A stretch of DNA of 64,000 bases from Mesorhizobium sp. WSM3859 (GTDB lineage: Bacteria; Pseudomonadota; Alphaproteobacteria; Rhizobiales; Rhizobiaceae). Below are positions 47,543 through 56,745 of the stretch, piece after piece. Position numbers and translations under genes: made by a program. Numbering within the stretch: the stretch's first letter is position 1; every line of letters begins with the position of its first letter. Where the stretch lies: contig NZ_NSGG01000007.1 in assembly GCF_002295065.1 (NCBI RefSeq), positions 186,001-250,000 of the forward strand, read 5' to 3'. The notes beneath the pieces are model-generated. The model saw only the letters and a program-made list of their open reading frames with translations, did no database searches and was not told the DNA's origin.

Positions 47543-48241
47543 ATGGCCAAGGCGGCGAAGGTGGTTGCGGCGAAGCCGGAAAGCGCGGCGAAGGCGACGT
47601 TGACGATCTCGTCGAAGAACTACTCGTCCTGGTCTCTGCGCGGCTGGCTGCTGTGCCGCATGGCTGGTTTGGAGTTCGAGGAGAAGCGCGTCGACATCGA
47701 TGATCCGGAGCAGCGGCAGGAATTGCTGCTCCTGTCGCCATCGGTGTTGGTGCCGCGCCTGACGCATGACGGCGTCACCGTATGGGATACATTGGCCATC
47801 GCCGAATACCTTGCCGAGACGATGCCGCGCGCCGGCCTGCTGCCAGCCGAGCGCGTGGCGCGCGCCCATTGCCGCGCGGTGTCGGGCGAAATGCATTCGG
47901 GTTTCCACAATCTGCGCTCGGCACTGCCGATGAACCTCAAGGCCAGGCACAAGAGCTTCAAGATCTTTTCCGGCGCGCGGCCCGATGTGGAGCGGATCAA
48001 GGCGATCTGGTCGGAATGCCTGGCGACCTATGGTGGACCGTGGCTGTTCGGGGCATGGCCCACAATGGCCGATGCCATGTATGCTCCGGTCAGCACCCGC
48101 TTCCGCACCTACGCGGTTGACCTCGAGGCGCCGCTCGCCGCCTTCTGCGAGACGGTTTTCGCCTGGCCGCTGATGCGGGAATGGACGCAAGGAGCGCTCG
48201 CCGAGCCAGAGGAGATCGTCGAGCTGGAGGTGGAATTCTGA
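47543..48241 (+). CDS. glutathione S-transferase
   Basis: A 232-residue cytosolic GST. After a low-complexity Ala/Lys start (MAKAAKVVAAKPESAAKA), the thioredoxin-like domain (about 22-100) has TISSKNYSSWSLRGWLLCRM (Ser likely activates glutathione) and SVLVPRLTHDGVTVWDTLA IAEYL; the helical domain follows (105-225). Closest to the zeta/theta-like group (YghU/DCMDH types not excluded). Start ATG 47543; the GTG at 47480 in frame is less likely. Confidence 0.85.
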   Translation: MAKAAKVVAAKPESAAKATLTISSKNYSSWSLRGWLLCRMAGLEFEEKRVDIDDPEQRQELLLLSPSVLVPRLTHDGVTVWDTLAIAEYLAETMPRAGLLPAERVARAHCRAVSGEMHSGFHNLRSALPMNLKARHKSFKIFSGARPDVERIKAIWSECLATYGGPWLFGAWPTMADAMYAPVSTRFRTYAVDLEAPLAAFCETVFAWPLMREWTQGALAEPEEIVELEVEF

Positions 48242-48281
48242 CGGCCCGGGCAGTGGCGCCGCTTGCCGGTTCGGCAGCCTG

Positions 48282-48403
48282 GAGCGTTTCACCGTTTCAC
48301 GGAAACGGCGAACCGCTCTGTCTCTCTGCTTGATGTAATTCCGGACGGAAGGCTGTGACGAAGTCGCCGAGCCTAACCGCTCACACTCTTTCCTGGAATT
48401 TGC
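48282..48403. repeat. palindromic repeat family B, copy 3 (composite, inverted)
   Basis: Begins GAGCGTTTCACCGTTTCACG, then TTCCGGACGGAAGG and ends CTTTCCTGGAATTTGCG, the reverse complement order of copy 2 at 37848-37968. It ends two bases before the stop of hemB and lies after the GST gene, so probably separates convergent transcripts. Confidence 0.8.
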
Positions 48404-48404
48404 G

Positions 48405-49436
<1,032 letters not shown>

Positions 49437-49524
49437 CGCCGAAACTCTCTTTTGCGCCGGCTTTTACCACGCGTCTTAGCCGCTGACCAATGCGACACGA
49501 TTGTGCCAGGGACGAAGCGCGAGG

Positions 49525-49694
49525 TTCCTCGCCCCGCCACAGGCGGGGGAGAGGTGTCCGCGAAGCGGACGGAGAGGGGGCCGTCGTAGGGGGGCAAGCG
49601 TTCCAATACGAGGCGCTTTTGCCGACGGAAAAGGCGCTTCCCCTCTCCGTCTCGGCTTCGCCGAGCCACCTCTCCCCACTTCGTGGGGCGAGGA
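49525..49694. repeat. palindromic intergenic repeat family D
   Basis: Left TTCCTCGCCCCGCCACAGGC, GAGGTGTCCGCGAAGCGGAC and GGAGAGGGGG; right CCCCTCTCCGTCTCGGCTTC and CCCCACTTCGTGGGGCGAGG. Mirrored ends as in family A but with different words. It fills the gap between hemB and the DUF2066 gene. Confidence 0.7.
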
Positions 49695-49697
49695 ATG

Positions 49698-50519
49698 TCA
49701 GGGCTGTCCGTGCCCCGACAGGATCTGCGCCGCGCCCCTCATCGCCACCCGGAACGCCTCGTCGAAGCTGACGCCGCGCACCTGCCAGCGATAGGTCTTG
49801 CCATGATCGGCAAGCCGCCAGTCGGCGATCCAGCCGAGTTCCTTGTCGCTCCACACGATGCTGCCGGCGAGCGCCCGGGCCGCTCCTGCTTTCTTCGCCA
49901 GTCTGTCGAGCCTTGCGATGTCCGCCTCGGAAAGCGCCTTGTCATCGAGCCCGCCGAGCTGCCCGGCCTTTGGAAAGGTGACGCGCATCAGCAGCGGACC
50001 GGCGGCATTGGCGAAGGATTCGCGCATCGCGTTGCCGCGCTGCTCGTCTTGCGTCAGCGCGAAATGCCGCGCGCCCTGCTCGGCGGTCATGAAGACGGCG
50101 ATCGGCGGCCGCTCGCCGGGCCAGGGCCTGCTGCCAAGCTGCGCGAGCAGCTTGTCGACGACGGCCGGCTTGTAGAGGCAGGTCAGATCGTGCGGCCGGT
50201 CATGCGTGCCTTGCTCGTCATGGATCGGAATTCCCTCGAGCCGGTCGCGGTAGCGGAAGGACTGGACGAAATCGGCCGCTTTCTCGCGCAGCGCCAGCAT
50301 CTCCGTCTTCTGCGTCAGCCGCTGATCGCCCGAGACCTTGACCAGCACCTTGTCGAGACAATCCTTGAAGCCGATCTGCCGGTTCACGTCTCCGGTGCCG
50401 GTGACGATCGTTTGCGCCTGGTAAAGCTCGGCGGCCGTCGCGGCGATGACGGGGCGACAGCCGAAACAGATGGCGATCATGCCGATCACCATGGCCGCGA
50501 GGCGAGAAAATCCGGGCAT
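49698..50519 (-). CDS. DUF2066 exported protein
   Basis: A 273-residue periplasmic protein; signal peptide residues 1-27 (SRLAAMVIGMIAICFGCRPV IAA). The family core begins at AELYQAQTIVTGTGDVNRQI, GFKDCLDKVLVKVSGDQRLT (about 28-75), repeated in the C-terminal half by a WADWRLA...GKTYRWQVRGVSF segment. DUF2066 proteins of proteobacteria have no settled function; they may bind envelope components. Start ATG 50519; a 69-base gap separates it divergently from the methyltransferase gene. Confidence 0.8.
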   Translation of the reverse strand: MPGFSRLAAMVIGMIAICFGCRPVIAATAAELYQAQTIVTGTGDVNRQIGFKDCLDKVLVKVSGDQRLTQKTEMLALREKAADFVQSFRYRDRLEGIPIHDEQGTHDRPHDLTCLYKPAVVDKLLAQLGSRPWPGERPPIAVFMTAEQGARHFALTQDEQRGNAMRESFANAAGPLLMRVTFPKAGQLGGLDDKALSEADIARLDRLAKKAGAARALAGSIVWSDKELGWIADWRLADHGKTYRWQVRGVSFDEAFRVAMRGAAQILSGHGQP

Positions 50520-50604
50520 GGCTTGCCGTCCGGTTCAAGATGCCCATTTTCTAGCACCGGGCGCGCGCGGTGGCCAAGGCGGAGGCTAAATGAAGGAGCG
50601 AGGC

Positions 50605-51153
50605 ATGGCCTTCATCTGGTTCATCTATGCCGCCTGGCTCATGCTGACCATCTTCCTGACCGTTCAGGCTATTGGCGTGAAGCGGGACACCGAACCGCAT
50701 CTTTTGCAGAGCTTCGGCTTGATGTTTGCCATCATCGCTGCCTTCCTGCTGCCGCGACTGCCGATTTTCGGCTTCGTCAATTTCGCGCCCGTCAGCACGG
50801 TCCTGGGCGGCATCGGCGCCGCGATCACCGTCGCGGGCATGGCGCTGCTGGTCTGGGCGCGGCAGGCTCTCGGACGCAACTGGAGTCAAACCGTTTCGGC
50901 CAAGCAGGAGCATGAGCTGGTAAGGTCCGGTCCATACAGTCGCCTGCGTCATCCCATGTACACCGGCGGCCTGCTCGCCTGTATCGGCTCGGCGATCGTG
51001 GTCGGCGGCCCCTTCGTCTTTCTGTTGATCCTGCTCGGGGCGATTTTCATCTGGAGGGTCGGCGCCGAGGATCGGCTTCTGGCGCGGCAATTCCCCGACG
51101 AGTTCCCCGATTATGCACGCCGCACGAACGCGCTTATCCCGTTCGTCTGGTAG
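50605..51153 (+). CDS. isoprenylcysteine methyltransferase-family membrane protein
   Basis: A 182-residue membrane protein with about five helices. ICMT signature near the end: ELVRSGPYSRLRHPMYTGGL (about 115-134) and EDRLLARQFPDEFPDYARRT. It is a smaller relative of the protein at 28866. Substrate unknown. Start ATG at MAFIWFIYAAW, with AAGGAG upstream. Monocistronic. Confidence 0.8.
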   Translation: MAFIWFIYAAWLMLTIFLTVQAIGVKRDTEPHLLQSFGLMFAIIAAFLLPRLPIFGFVNFAPVSTVLGGIGAAITVAGMALLVWARQALGRNWSQTVSAKQEHELVRSGPYSRLRHPMYTGGLLACIGSAIVVGGPFVFLLILLGAIFIWRVGAEDRLLARQFPDEFPDYARRTNALIPFVW

Positions 51154-51263
51154 TCTGCCCGCCGCAAGAGGCACGGCCTGTCGCCGGTACTCAACAATTG
51201 ACGTTGGCCCGGTCGCCGCTTAGCACTTCACCTCCCGCAGGCGCGGGGGAGGATTCTCTGACG

Positions 51264-52307
51264 ATGGATTTTGGCGGAGGCGACGAGATCCGCTTCGAGC
51301 GGCTGGGCAGAGCGGGCGTGGTCACATTGACACGGCCGAAGGCGCTCAACGCCGTCACGCACAACATGGTCAAGGCGCTTGCCAAGGCGCTCGACGCCTG
51401 GGAACAGGATCCGCGCGTCGGCGTCGTCGTCGTCAAGGCCGAGGGCAGGGCATTTTCCGCCGGCGGCGATATCCTGCATATCTATGAGGCCGGCCGCGCC
51501 GGCAAACCGCCTGTCGACTTCTTCGCCGACGAGTACCGGTTGAACGCCCGCATCGCCCGCTTCAAGAAACCCTATGTCGCGCTGATCGACGGCATCGTCA
51601 TGGGCGGCGGCGTCGGCATCTCCTTTCACGGCTCGCATCGCGTGCTGACCGAGAACGCGCAGTTCGCCATGCCCGAGGTCGGCATCGGCTTCTTCCCCGA
51701 TGTCGGCGGCAGCCATTTGCTGCCGGATCTCGGCGGTTCGTTCGGCATGTATCTCGGGCTGACCGGAAGCCGCATCCGCTATGGCGATGCGCTGTGGTCG
51801 GGGCTCGCCACCCACACCATCAAGGCCGAGGACCAAGCCGGCCTGCTCGACGAGCTGGCGACGAGCGGCGACGCCAATGCGGAGCTGCGCGATTTCTTCG
51901 TACCGGCCAAACGCGAGACCGAGCGGCAGGACCTGGAGGCGATCGCAAGCCACTTTTCGCAACCTTCGCTCGCCGGCATCATCGACAGTCTGGAGCGGGC
52001 AGGGGCCGACGATGCTTTTGCCGCAAAGACGCTGGCGACGCTTAAGACCCGCTCGCCGACCAGCCTCAACGTCGCCTGGCGCCAGATCAGCGCGGGATCG
52101 ACGCTGTCGATGGACGAATGCATGAAGATGGAGTTCCGCATCCTCAACCGCATGCTTGCCGGCCACGATTTCTATGAAGGCATCCGCGCCGCCATCATCG
52201 ACAAGCGCTCAAAGCCGGAATGGCGCCCGGCCGGCCTGGAGGAGGTCAGCGCGGCCGACATCGACACCTATTTCGCGCCGCTCGGAGACAAGGAGCTCAT
52301 CCTGTGA
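51264..52307 (+). CDS. 3-hydroxyisobutyryl-CoA hydrolase-like protein
   Basis: A 347-residue enoyl-CoA hydratase/isomerase (crotonase) superfamily member. The oxyanion and CoA pocket is AFSAGGDILHIYEAG and YVALIDGIVMGGGVGISFHG; the catalytic Glu lies in FAMPEVGIGFFPDVGGSHLL. The HIBCH-like C-terminal extension (about 225-345) is present, so valine degradation (release of 3-hydroxyisobutyrate) is the probable job, though EchB-type 3-enoyl isomerases cannot be excluded. Start MDFGGGDE with GGGGGAGG. Overlaps the DUF6163 gene by 4 bases (GTGA). Confidence 0.8.
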   Translation: MDFGGGDEIRFERLGRAGVVTLTRPKALNAVTHNMVKALAKALDAWEQDPRVGVVVVKAEGRAFSAGGDILHIYEAGRAGKPPVDFFADEYRLNARIARFKKPYVALIDGIVMGGGVGISFHGSHRVLTENAQFAMPEVGIGFFPDVGGSHLLPDLGGSFGMYLGLTGSRIRYGDALWSGLATHTIKAEDQAGLLDELATSGDANAELRDFFVPAKRETERQDLEAIASHFSQPSLAGIIDSLERAGADDAFAAKTLATLKTRSPTSLNVAWRQISAGSTLSMDECMKMEFRILNRMLAGHDFYEGIRAAIIDKRSKPEWRPAGLEEVSAADIDTYFAPLGDKELIL

Positions 52308-52726
52308 GCGAGGTCACCTCCAGGCGCGTGGTGCTGCAGCCCTCGACCACCGAGGTCATCTTCGCCTGGTTCCAGCGTGTGATCGCCGGCTACTGCCTCT
52401 TGTTCGGAATTCTCTACTGGATCCGCCTGATCGGCATTTATCCCGGAGAATTGTGGCGCTTCGACCTGATGCCGGTGCATTGGCAGGTGGCGGCGGCCAC
52501 GCTTGCCGTCTTTTTCCCCTTCGCCGCGGCGGGCCTTTGGATGCTGGCGTCCTGGGGGCCGGTGATCTGGTTCATCTGCGCGGTGACCGAGACGGTGATG
52601 TATGCCGGCTTCCCCAATCTCTTCGGCCACCGGATGCTGATCGTGATCTCGCATGGCTGCGTGGCCTTGCTCTACATCGTCTTTCGCGTCACCATCTGGC
52701 TGCAGAAGCGCCAGCTGCGCCAATGA
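52304..52726 (+). CDS. DUF6163 family membrane protein
   Basis: A 140-residue protein with four predicted helices (about 20-42, 58-80, 82-102, 105-130); the N-terminus carries VSEVTSRRVVLQPSTTEVIF. GTG start inside the stop of the hydrolase gene, so coupled. This family of unknown function is frequent upstream of ldtR in Rhizobiales. The stop is followed by a family B palindrome. No motif reveals a role. Confidence 0.75.
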   Translation: MSEVTSRRVVLQPSTTEVIFAWFQRVIAGYCLLFGILYWIRLIGIYPGELWRFDLMPVHWQVAAATLAVFFPFAAAGLWMLASWGPVIWFICAVTETVMYAGFPNLFGHRMLIVISHGCVALLYIVFRVTIWLQKRQLRQ

Positions 52727-52773
52727 GCATGATGCCGAAAAGTGTGAAGCGGTTTTCGGACGACATCATGCTC
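52725..52773. repeat. palindromic repeat family B, copy 4 (short form)
   Basis: GAGCATGATG and CATCATGCTC arms enclose CCGAAAAGTGTGAAGCGGTT and TTCGGACG. The inner words match copy 1 at 17129. It begins at the stop of the DUF6163 gene. Confidence 0.75.
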
Positions 52774-53027
52774 CACTCATAGAGCCGGCCGTAGACCGGC
52801 CTCCCAGGGCCGATTTCCGAGCCCGCTTGCCCGCAAAATCCATTGGCTAAATCTTTAGGTTAATTGTTCTTGCTCGGGTGACCGATCGTTAAGCGTCTTC
52901 CGAAACCTCTTACCGGTAAGCTCTTGTTAGCCCTGGCGTTTAAGTCGAATTTTATGAGTATTCGATAGTGTCGCGATCAAGGTGAAAAACAAAAAATCAC
53001 CAAGGCGACAAACGAGAGGCAAAGACA

Positions 53028-53543
53028 ATGATCAATTCGCGTCCGGCGGCGAAGACCGCAAACGTATCCGACGATCGCCGCGAGGCTATCCGCTCACTGT
53101 ACATGGAATCGCTGCAGCTGGTGGAGCGTCTGCACCGCCGTCTGCTTGACGTGATCAAGGACGAGTTCGACCGCAACGGCCGTTCCGACATCAACGCCAT
53201 CCAGGCGCTGCTGCTCTTCAACATCGGCAATTCCGAGCTGACCGCCGGCGAGTTGCGCTCGCGCGGCTACTATCTCGGCTCGAACGTCTCCTACAATCTG
53301 AAGAAGCTGGTCGACCTCGGCTTCATCAACCACCAGCGCTCGCGCATCGACCGCCGCTCGGTCCGCGTCTCGCTGACGCCGAAGGGCAACGAGGTGGCCG
53401 ATGTCGTGGCTGGCCTCTACGAGCGTCATGTTGGCTCGATCGAGGCGGTCGGCGGCATCAACACCGACGAGTTCAAGCAGATGAACCGCGCCCTGCAGCG
53501 CTTGGACCGCTTCTGGAACGACACGATCGCGTATCGGATGTAA
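53028..53543 (+). CDS. ldtR: MarR-family regulator LdtR
   Basis: A 171-residue winged-helix regulator. The DNA-binding part is in SELTAGELRSRGYYLGSNVS and YNLKKLVDLGFINHQRSRID (about 70-110), with a long N-terminal helix dimerising (ERLHRRLLDVIKDEFDRNG). LdtR in Sinorhizobium and Liberibacter activates ldtP and controls osmotic stress tolerance. The target ldtP lies 1.9 kb downstream with DUF2278 between. Start ATG after GAGAGGCAAAG. The upstream region holds a CTTACCGGTAAG palindrome. Confidence 0.85.
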   Translation: MINSRPAAKTANVSDDRREAIRSLYMESLQLVERLHRRLLDVIKDEFDRNGRSDINAIQALLLFNIGNSELTAGELRSRGYYLGSNVSYNLKKLVDLGFINHQRSRIDRRSVRVSLTPKGNEVADVVAGLYERHVGSIEAVGGINTDEFKQMNRALQRLDRFWNDTIAYRM

Positions 53544-53599
53544 GCGCTACGAATTGGGACAGAAAGGCCGCGCCGAAGAAGCGCGGCCAGACGAAGAAT

Positions 53600-53631
53600 G
53601 CAGGACCGGTGCTGGAAGGCGCCGGTCCTTT
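53600..53631 (+). terminator. terminator of ldtR
   Basis: AGGACCGG (53600-53607) pairs with CCGGTCCT (53620-53627), followed by TTTTCT. Preceded by a second GC-rich hairpin (53566-53587). Confidence 0.7.
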
Positions 53632-53720
53632 TCTGCTCTGCCGGCGCTCGGGTGGCGGGTCTCTGCTTTGTTTCCGTTCGCCTGGCACCGCCAAATGTCG
53701 GGGCTCGCAGGGAGTGCGCA

Positions 53721-54095
53721 ATGGGCTTGGGAAAATGCTCGAAGACGTGCCTCGGTACCGCGATGCTTGTACTGGTGTCGCACTCGTCTTTTGCCGAAGA
53801 GTGGTGGAAGGATTCATTCGCCGCTGTAGGCAGTTCGCCATGCGACAACAATGACTCGATCGTGACATTCACCGACAGGACGGTGGACATGTGGGAAGTT
53901 GGTTGCGCGCTGGACAAGGTTCAGAAGATCAATCGCCTTGACGCCGTCATCCTGGACATGACCTGCACCGACGGTGAGACCTCGAGCAAGAAGCGCGAGC
54001 TCCTGCTCAAGCTGGAGGACAACAAGATCCTACGCTATCCTCAAAATGAGATCCTGCAACGGTGTTCGGAGTTGAAGGCGGATGGGCGGCCCTGA
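53721..54095 (+). CDS. exported Cys-rich hypothetical protein
   Basis: A 124-residue periplasmic protein. Signal peptide about residues 1-25 (TCLGTAMLVLVSHSSFAEEW). Six mature Cys-like positions (SSPCDNN, VGCALDK, MTCTDGE, QRCSELK) suggest two disulfides. Start ATG 53721 has a weak GGGAG. No family recognised. Lies between ldtR and the DUF2278 gene. Confidence 0.65.
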   Translation: MGLGKCSKTCLGTAMLVLVSHSSFAEEWWKDSFAAVGSSPCDNNDSIVTFTDRTVDMWEVGCALDKVQKINRLDAVILDMTCTDGETSSKKRELLLKLEDNKILRYPQNEILQRCSELKADGRP

Positions 54096-54187
54096 CTTGG
54101 AACGTCGCGCTGATGGATTGCTGACAGACCATGTTGATACGCTGAAATCAAAAAAAGGGGTCAGCCGCAGCGGCGGCACGACCAGGG

Positions 54188-54994
54188 CTAGGGTAGCGGT
54201 TTGCCCTGATCGTCTGTCCGGTCGGACTGCGTTCCGAATTTGTTCATGAAGGCTGACGCCGTACCATCTTGCTTGAAGGCAATCGTGATGCCGTCCTGCC
54301 AGGTCGCGTTCTCCCCGGCATGCGGGCCGGGAGGGTCTCCCTGGTTCTGATGGATGTTGTGAACGCCGAGCGTTCCGTCGTGAAACGGCTCGCCAAAGAC
54401 CATGACGCGCTGCGCTCCTGCCAGCACCGCTTCCAGATCAACAAGCGCTTGAAGGCTGGTTCCACTGTTCCACGGCGCAATGTTCATCCATAACTCGAGC
54501 TTTCGGGATTGCAACGTGATGCGTTTGACCGGCCGCAGCTTTTTCAGGCTCTTGGCGCCGCGCAGCTTTGCCTTCGCGATCACCGGTTGGCGGCCTTCCA
54601 GGGCAACTTGGTGGAGCAGGTCCCGGCCGACCAGTTCTTCGGGCGGAATAGGCGGCCAACGCGGCTCGAGGTCCACGATCTGCGGGATCACGAATACGTC
54701 CCTCAACCTGGTGTCGCGAATGTAGTCGACGGCTCCGGATCCTGCTTCGCTTTGAAGCGAATGCCATCCATCCTGCAGCGATAGCAGGGGAGTCCATTCG
54801 TTGACCCGCAAGGGTTGGATGCGCCAGTGAACCGGGGACACTTGGCTGTCCACGTCGATGGCGCATCTGTACTCACCATTCGGCGTATGCACCTTCATGT
54901 TGCCATGCATGTACCGGCCAAAATTATCGACCGGATCGCGCCAATAGTCGCTTTTCGTTCCTATGACAAAACCATAACCATGTGCGAGACCCAA
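54188..54994 (-). CDS. DUF2278 (YukJ-like) protein
   Basis: A 268-residue protein of the DUF2278/YukJ group. Features: MGLAHGYGFVIGTKSDYWRD, DNFGRYMHGNMKVHTPNGEY, and VHNIHQNQGDPPGPHAGENA, ending with DGITIAFKQDGTASAFMNKF. In other bacteria such genes sit next to beta-lactamase-type or secreted phosphatase genes; the function is unknown. No signal peptide, so cytoplasmic. Isolated, divergent from ldtP with a 430-base gap. Confidence 0.85.
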   Translation of the reverse strand: MGLAHGYGFVIGTKSDYWRDPVDNFGRYMHGNMKVHTPNGEYRCAIDVDSQVSPVHWRIQPLRVNEWTPLLSLQDGWHSLQSEAGSGAVDYIRDTRLRDVFVIPQIVDLEPRWPPIPPEELVGRDLLHQVALEGRQPVIAKAKLRGAKSLKKLRPVKRITLQSRKLELWMNIAPWNSGTSLQALVDLEAVLAGAQRVMVFGEPFHDGTLGVHNIHQNQGDPPGPHAGENATWQDGITIAFKQDGTASAFMNKFGTQSDRTDDQGKPLP

Positions 54995-54999
54995 AGCAC

Positions 55000-55284
55000 C
55001 GCCTCCTCAATGACTTGATTGCCTCAAGATTTTATATTTCCGATGCTATCATGCGATCTGGCGCCGTAGCACGGGCAGTCCGTTGAAACGGGCGTCGGCG
55101 GGCTGCTGTCTGCGCTTAGTGCCCCACGGCGCCCCACTTACCGCTAGCCGATGCAAAAAAGCATCGCTGTGATTTCTTTCACTTTCCCGCCACGTGCAAA
55201 TCGCAGACCAAGGCCACGTTGCCGCCATAATCGCGGGCAATGCGAAATGTGGGTGATGCTGCGGGCCTATGCCCCGCGCTCCTT
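55000..55284. other. gap upstream of the ldtP promoter
   Basis: About 285 bases without a convincing gene. Two weak overlapping frames exist, one minus-strand from 55240 (MPAIMAATWPWSAICTWRES) and one plus-strand from 55151. It shows A/T enrichment near 55010-55050 (TTTTATATTTCC) of the kind seen at promoters of the divergent DUF2278 gene. Confidence 0.35.
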
Positions 55285-55310
55285 GGAACCTGCGTGGCGG
55301 CAGCGCGTTT
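55285..55310 (+). promoter_or_regulatory. EcfG-type promoter of ldtP
   Basis: GGAAC (55285-55289), 16 bases, CGTTT (55306-55310), an excellent match to GGAAC-N16-CGTT, 111 bases upstream of the ldtP start. Confidence 0.65.
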
Positions 55311-55335
55311 CTGGCGGCCGGTTAAGCGGGGTCAT

Positions 55336-55363
55336 GGTTGGCGAATTGTTAAGTTTGCCAACC
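55336..55363. promoter_or_regulatory. inverted repeat in the ldtP leader
   Basis: GGTTGGC (55336-55342) and GCCAACC (55357-55363) around 14 bases (centre TTGTTAAG). It sits between the promoter and the start; it may be a binding site for LdtR or a leader hairpin. Confidence 0.45.
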
Positions 55364-55420
55364 CTAGAGTGCGGACAAAGCCGCCCGGCAAGCGATTGAG
55401 CGAGAGCGATCAAACAAAGA

Positions 55421-56683
55421 ATGTCTGCCATGAGAACCAGCCGCCGTTTCTTCCTTACCGGAGCCTCCGTGCTCGCCGCCGCCGTGGTCGCCGGCCAGGC
55501 CAGCGCGCAGGATGTGGTCGGGGACATCCTGAAATCTTCGACGCGCGGCAACTGGGACGACCAGTTCGACGCCCGCGGCAACGACACCAACAAGGTCGCC
55601 TCGACGCTGCCGATCTTCAGCCAGCAGACGGTGGCCTTCACCGAGCAGGCTGTCGCGCAATACCAGAACATCGTCTCCCAGGGTGGCTGGGAACAGGTTC
55701 CGGCGACCAAGAAATTACAGCTCGGCGTCGACGACCCGGATGTCGTGCCGTTGCGCAAGCGCCTGATGGTCTCGGGTGACCTGCCGCAGAGCGCCGGCAT
55801 CTCGACGGCCTTCGATTCCTATGTCGATTCTGCGGTCAAGCGCTTCCAGCTCCGTCATGGCCTGCCGGCCGACGGCGCCATGGGCAAATACACCTATACC
55901 GCAATGAACGTCTCGGCGCAGATCCGCCTCGGCCAGTTGCAGACCAACCTGCAGCGGCTGAAGGAAAAGGCCGGAACGCTCGGCAGCCGTTACGTGCTGG
56001 TCGACATTCCGGGCGCGCAGATCGAAGCGGTCGAGAACGACCGTGTGGTGCTTCGCCACACGGCAATCGTCGGCAAGATCGATCGCCAGACGCCGATCGT
56101 GAACTCCAAGATCAACGAGATCATCGTCAACCCGTACTGGAACGCGCCGGTCTCGATCGTGCGCAAGGACATCATTCCGCTGATGCGGAAGGACCCGAAC
56201 TACCTCAAGGACAGCCATATCCGCCTGTTCGCGCCGGACGGCAGCGAGGTCGATCCGATGAGCATCGACTGGTCGACGGACGATGCCGAGAAATACCGCT
56301 TCCGCCAGGATCCGGGCAGCAACAACGCGATGGCCTCGGTCAAGATCAACTTCCCGAGCCCGGACGGCGTCTACATGCACGACACGCCGCAGCAGAGCCT
56401 GTTCGGCAAGCTGATGCGCTTCGATTCCTCCGGTTGCGTGCGCGTCCAGAATGTGCGCGACCTCGTCACTTGGATCCTGCGCGATACGCCCGGCTGGGAC
56501 CGCCAGCATTTCGAGGCGGCGATCAAGACCGGCGAGAACACGCCGATCAATGTCGTCAATCCGGTGCCGGTCCACTTCCTCTATCTGTCGGCATGGTCGA
56601 CGGCTCCTGGCGTCGTGCAGTTCCGCGACGACATCTACGGCCTCGACGGCGCCCAGGAGCTGCAGATCAGCTCGGCTCAGTAA
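55421..56683 (+). CDS. ldtP: L,D-transpeptidase LdtP
   Basis: A 420-residue periplasmic cross-linking enzyme. The N-terminus SRRFFLTGASVLAAAVVAG is a Tat-type signal. A peptidoglycan-binding domain (about 95-165, DDPDVVPLRKRLMVSGDLP ... FQLRHGLPADGAMGKYTYTA) precedes the YkuD domain with the active site HDTPQQSLFGKLMRFDSSGC: His320 and Cys339. LdtP homologues make 3-3 cross-links and are tuned by LdtR in osmotic stress. An EcfG promoter and a palindrome upstream suggest control by general stress as well. A strong terminator follows. Confidence 0.9.
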   Translation: MSAMRTSRRFFLTGASVLAAAVVAGQASAQDVVGDILKSSTRGNWDDQFDARGNDTNKVASTLPIFSQQTVAFTEQAVAQYQNIVSQGGWEQVPATKKLQLGVDDPDVVPLRKRLMVSGDLPQSAGISTAFDSYVDSAVKRFQLRHGLPADGAMGKYTYTAMNVSAQIRLGQLQTNLQRLKEKAGTLGSRYVLVDIPGAQIEAVENDRVVLRHTAIVGKIDRQTPIVNSKINEIIVNPYWNAPVSIVRKDIIPLMRKDPNYLKDSHIRLFAPDGSEVDPMSIDWSTDDAEKYRFRQDPGSNNAMASVKINFPSPDGVYMHDTPQQSLFGKLMRFDSSGCVRVQNVRDLVTWILRDTPGWDRQHFEAAIKTGENTPINVVNPVPVHFLYLSAWSTAPGVVQFRDDIYGLDGAQELQISSAQ

Positions 56684-56698
56684 GCATCTGATCTTGAA

Positions 56699-56731
56699 CA
56701 AAAAAGGCCGCTCTCGTAGCGGCCTTTTTGT
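56699..56731 (+). terminator. terminator of ldtP
   Basis: AAAAAGGCCGCT (56701-56712) pairs with AGCGGCCTTTTT (56718-56729) in a perfect hairpin, 15 bases after the stop; poly-A and poly-T arms let it act in both directions, closing the LuxR gene too. Confidence 0.85.
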
Positions 56732-56745
56732 TGGGAAATGCTGGT

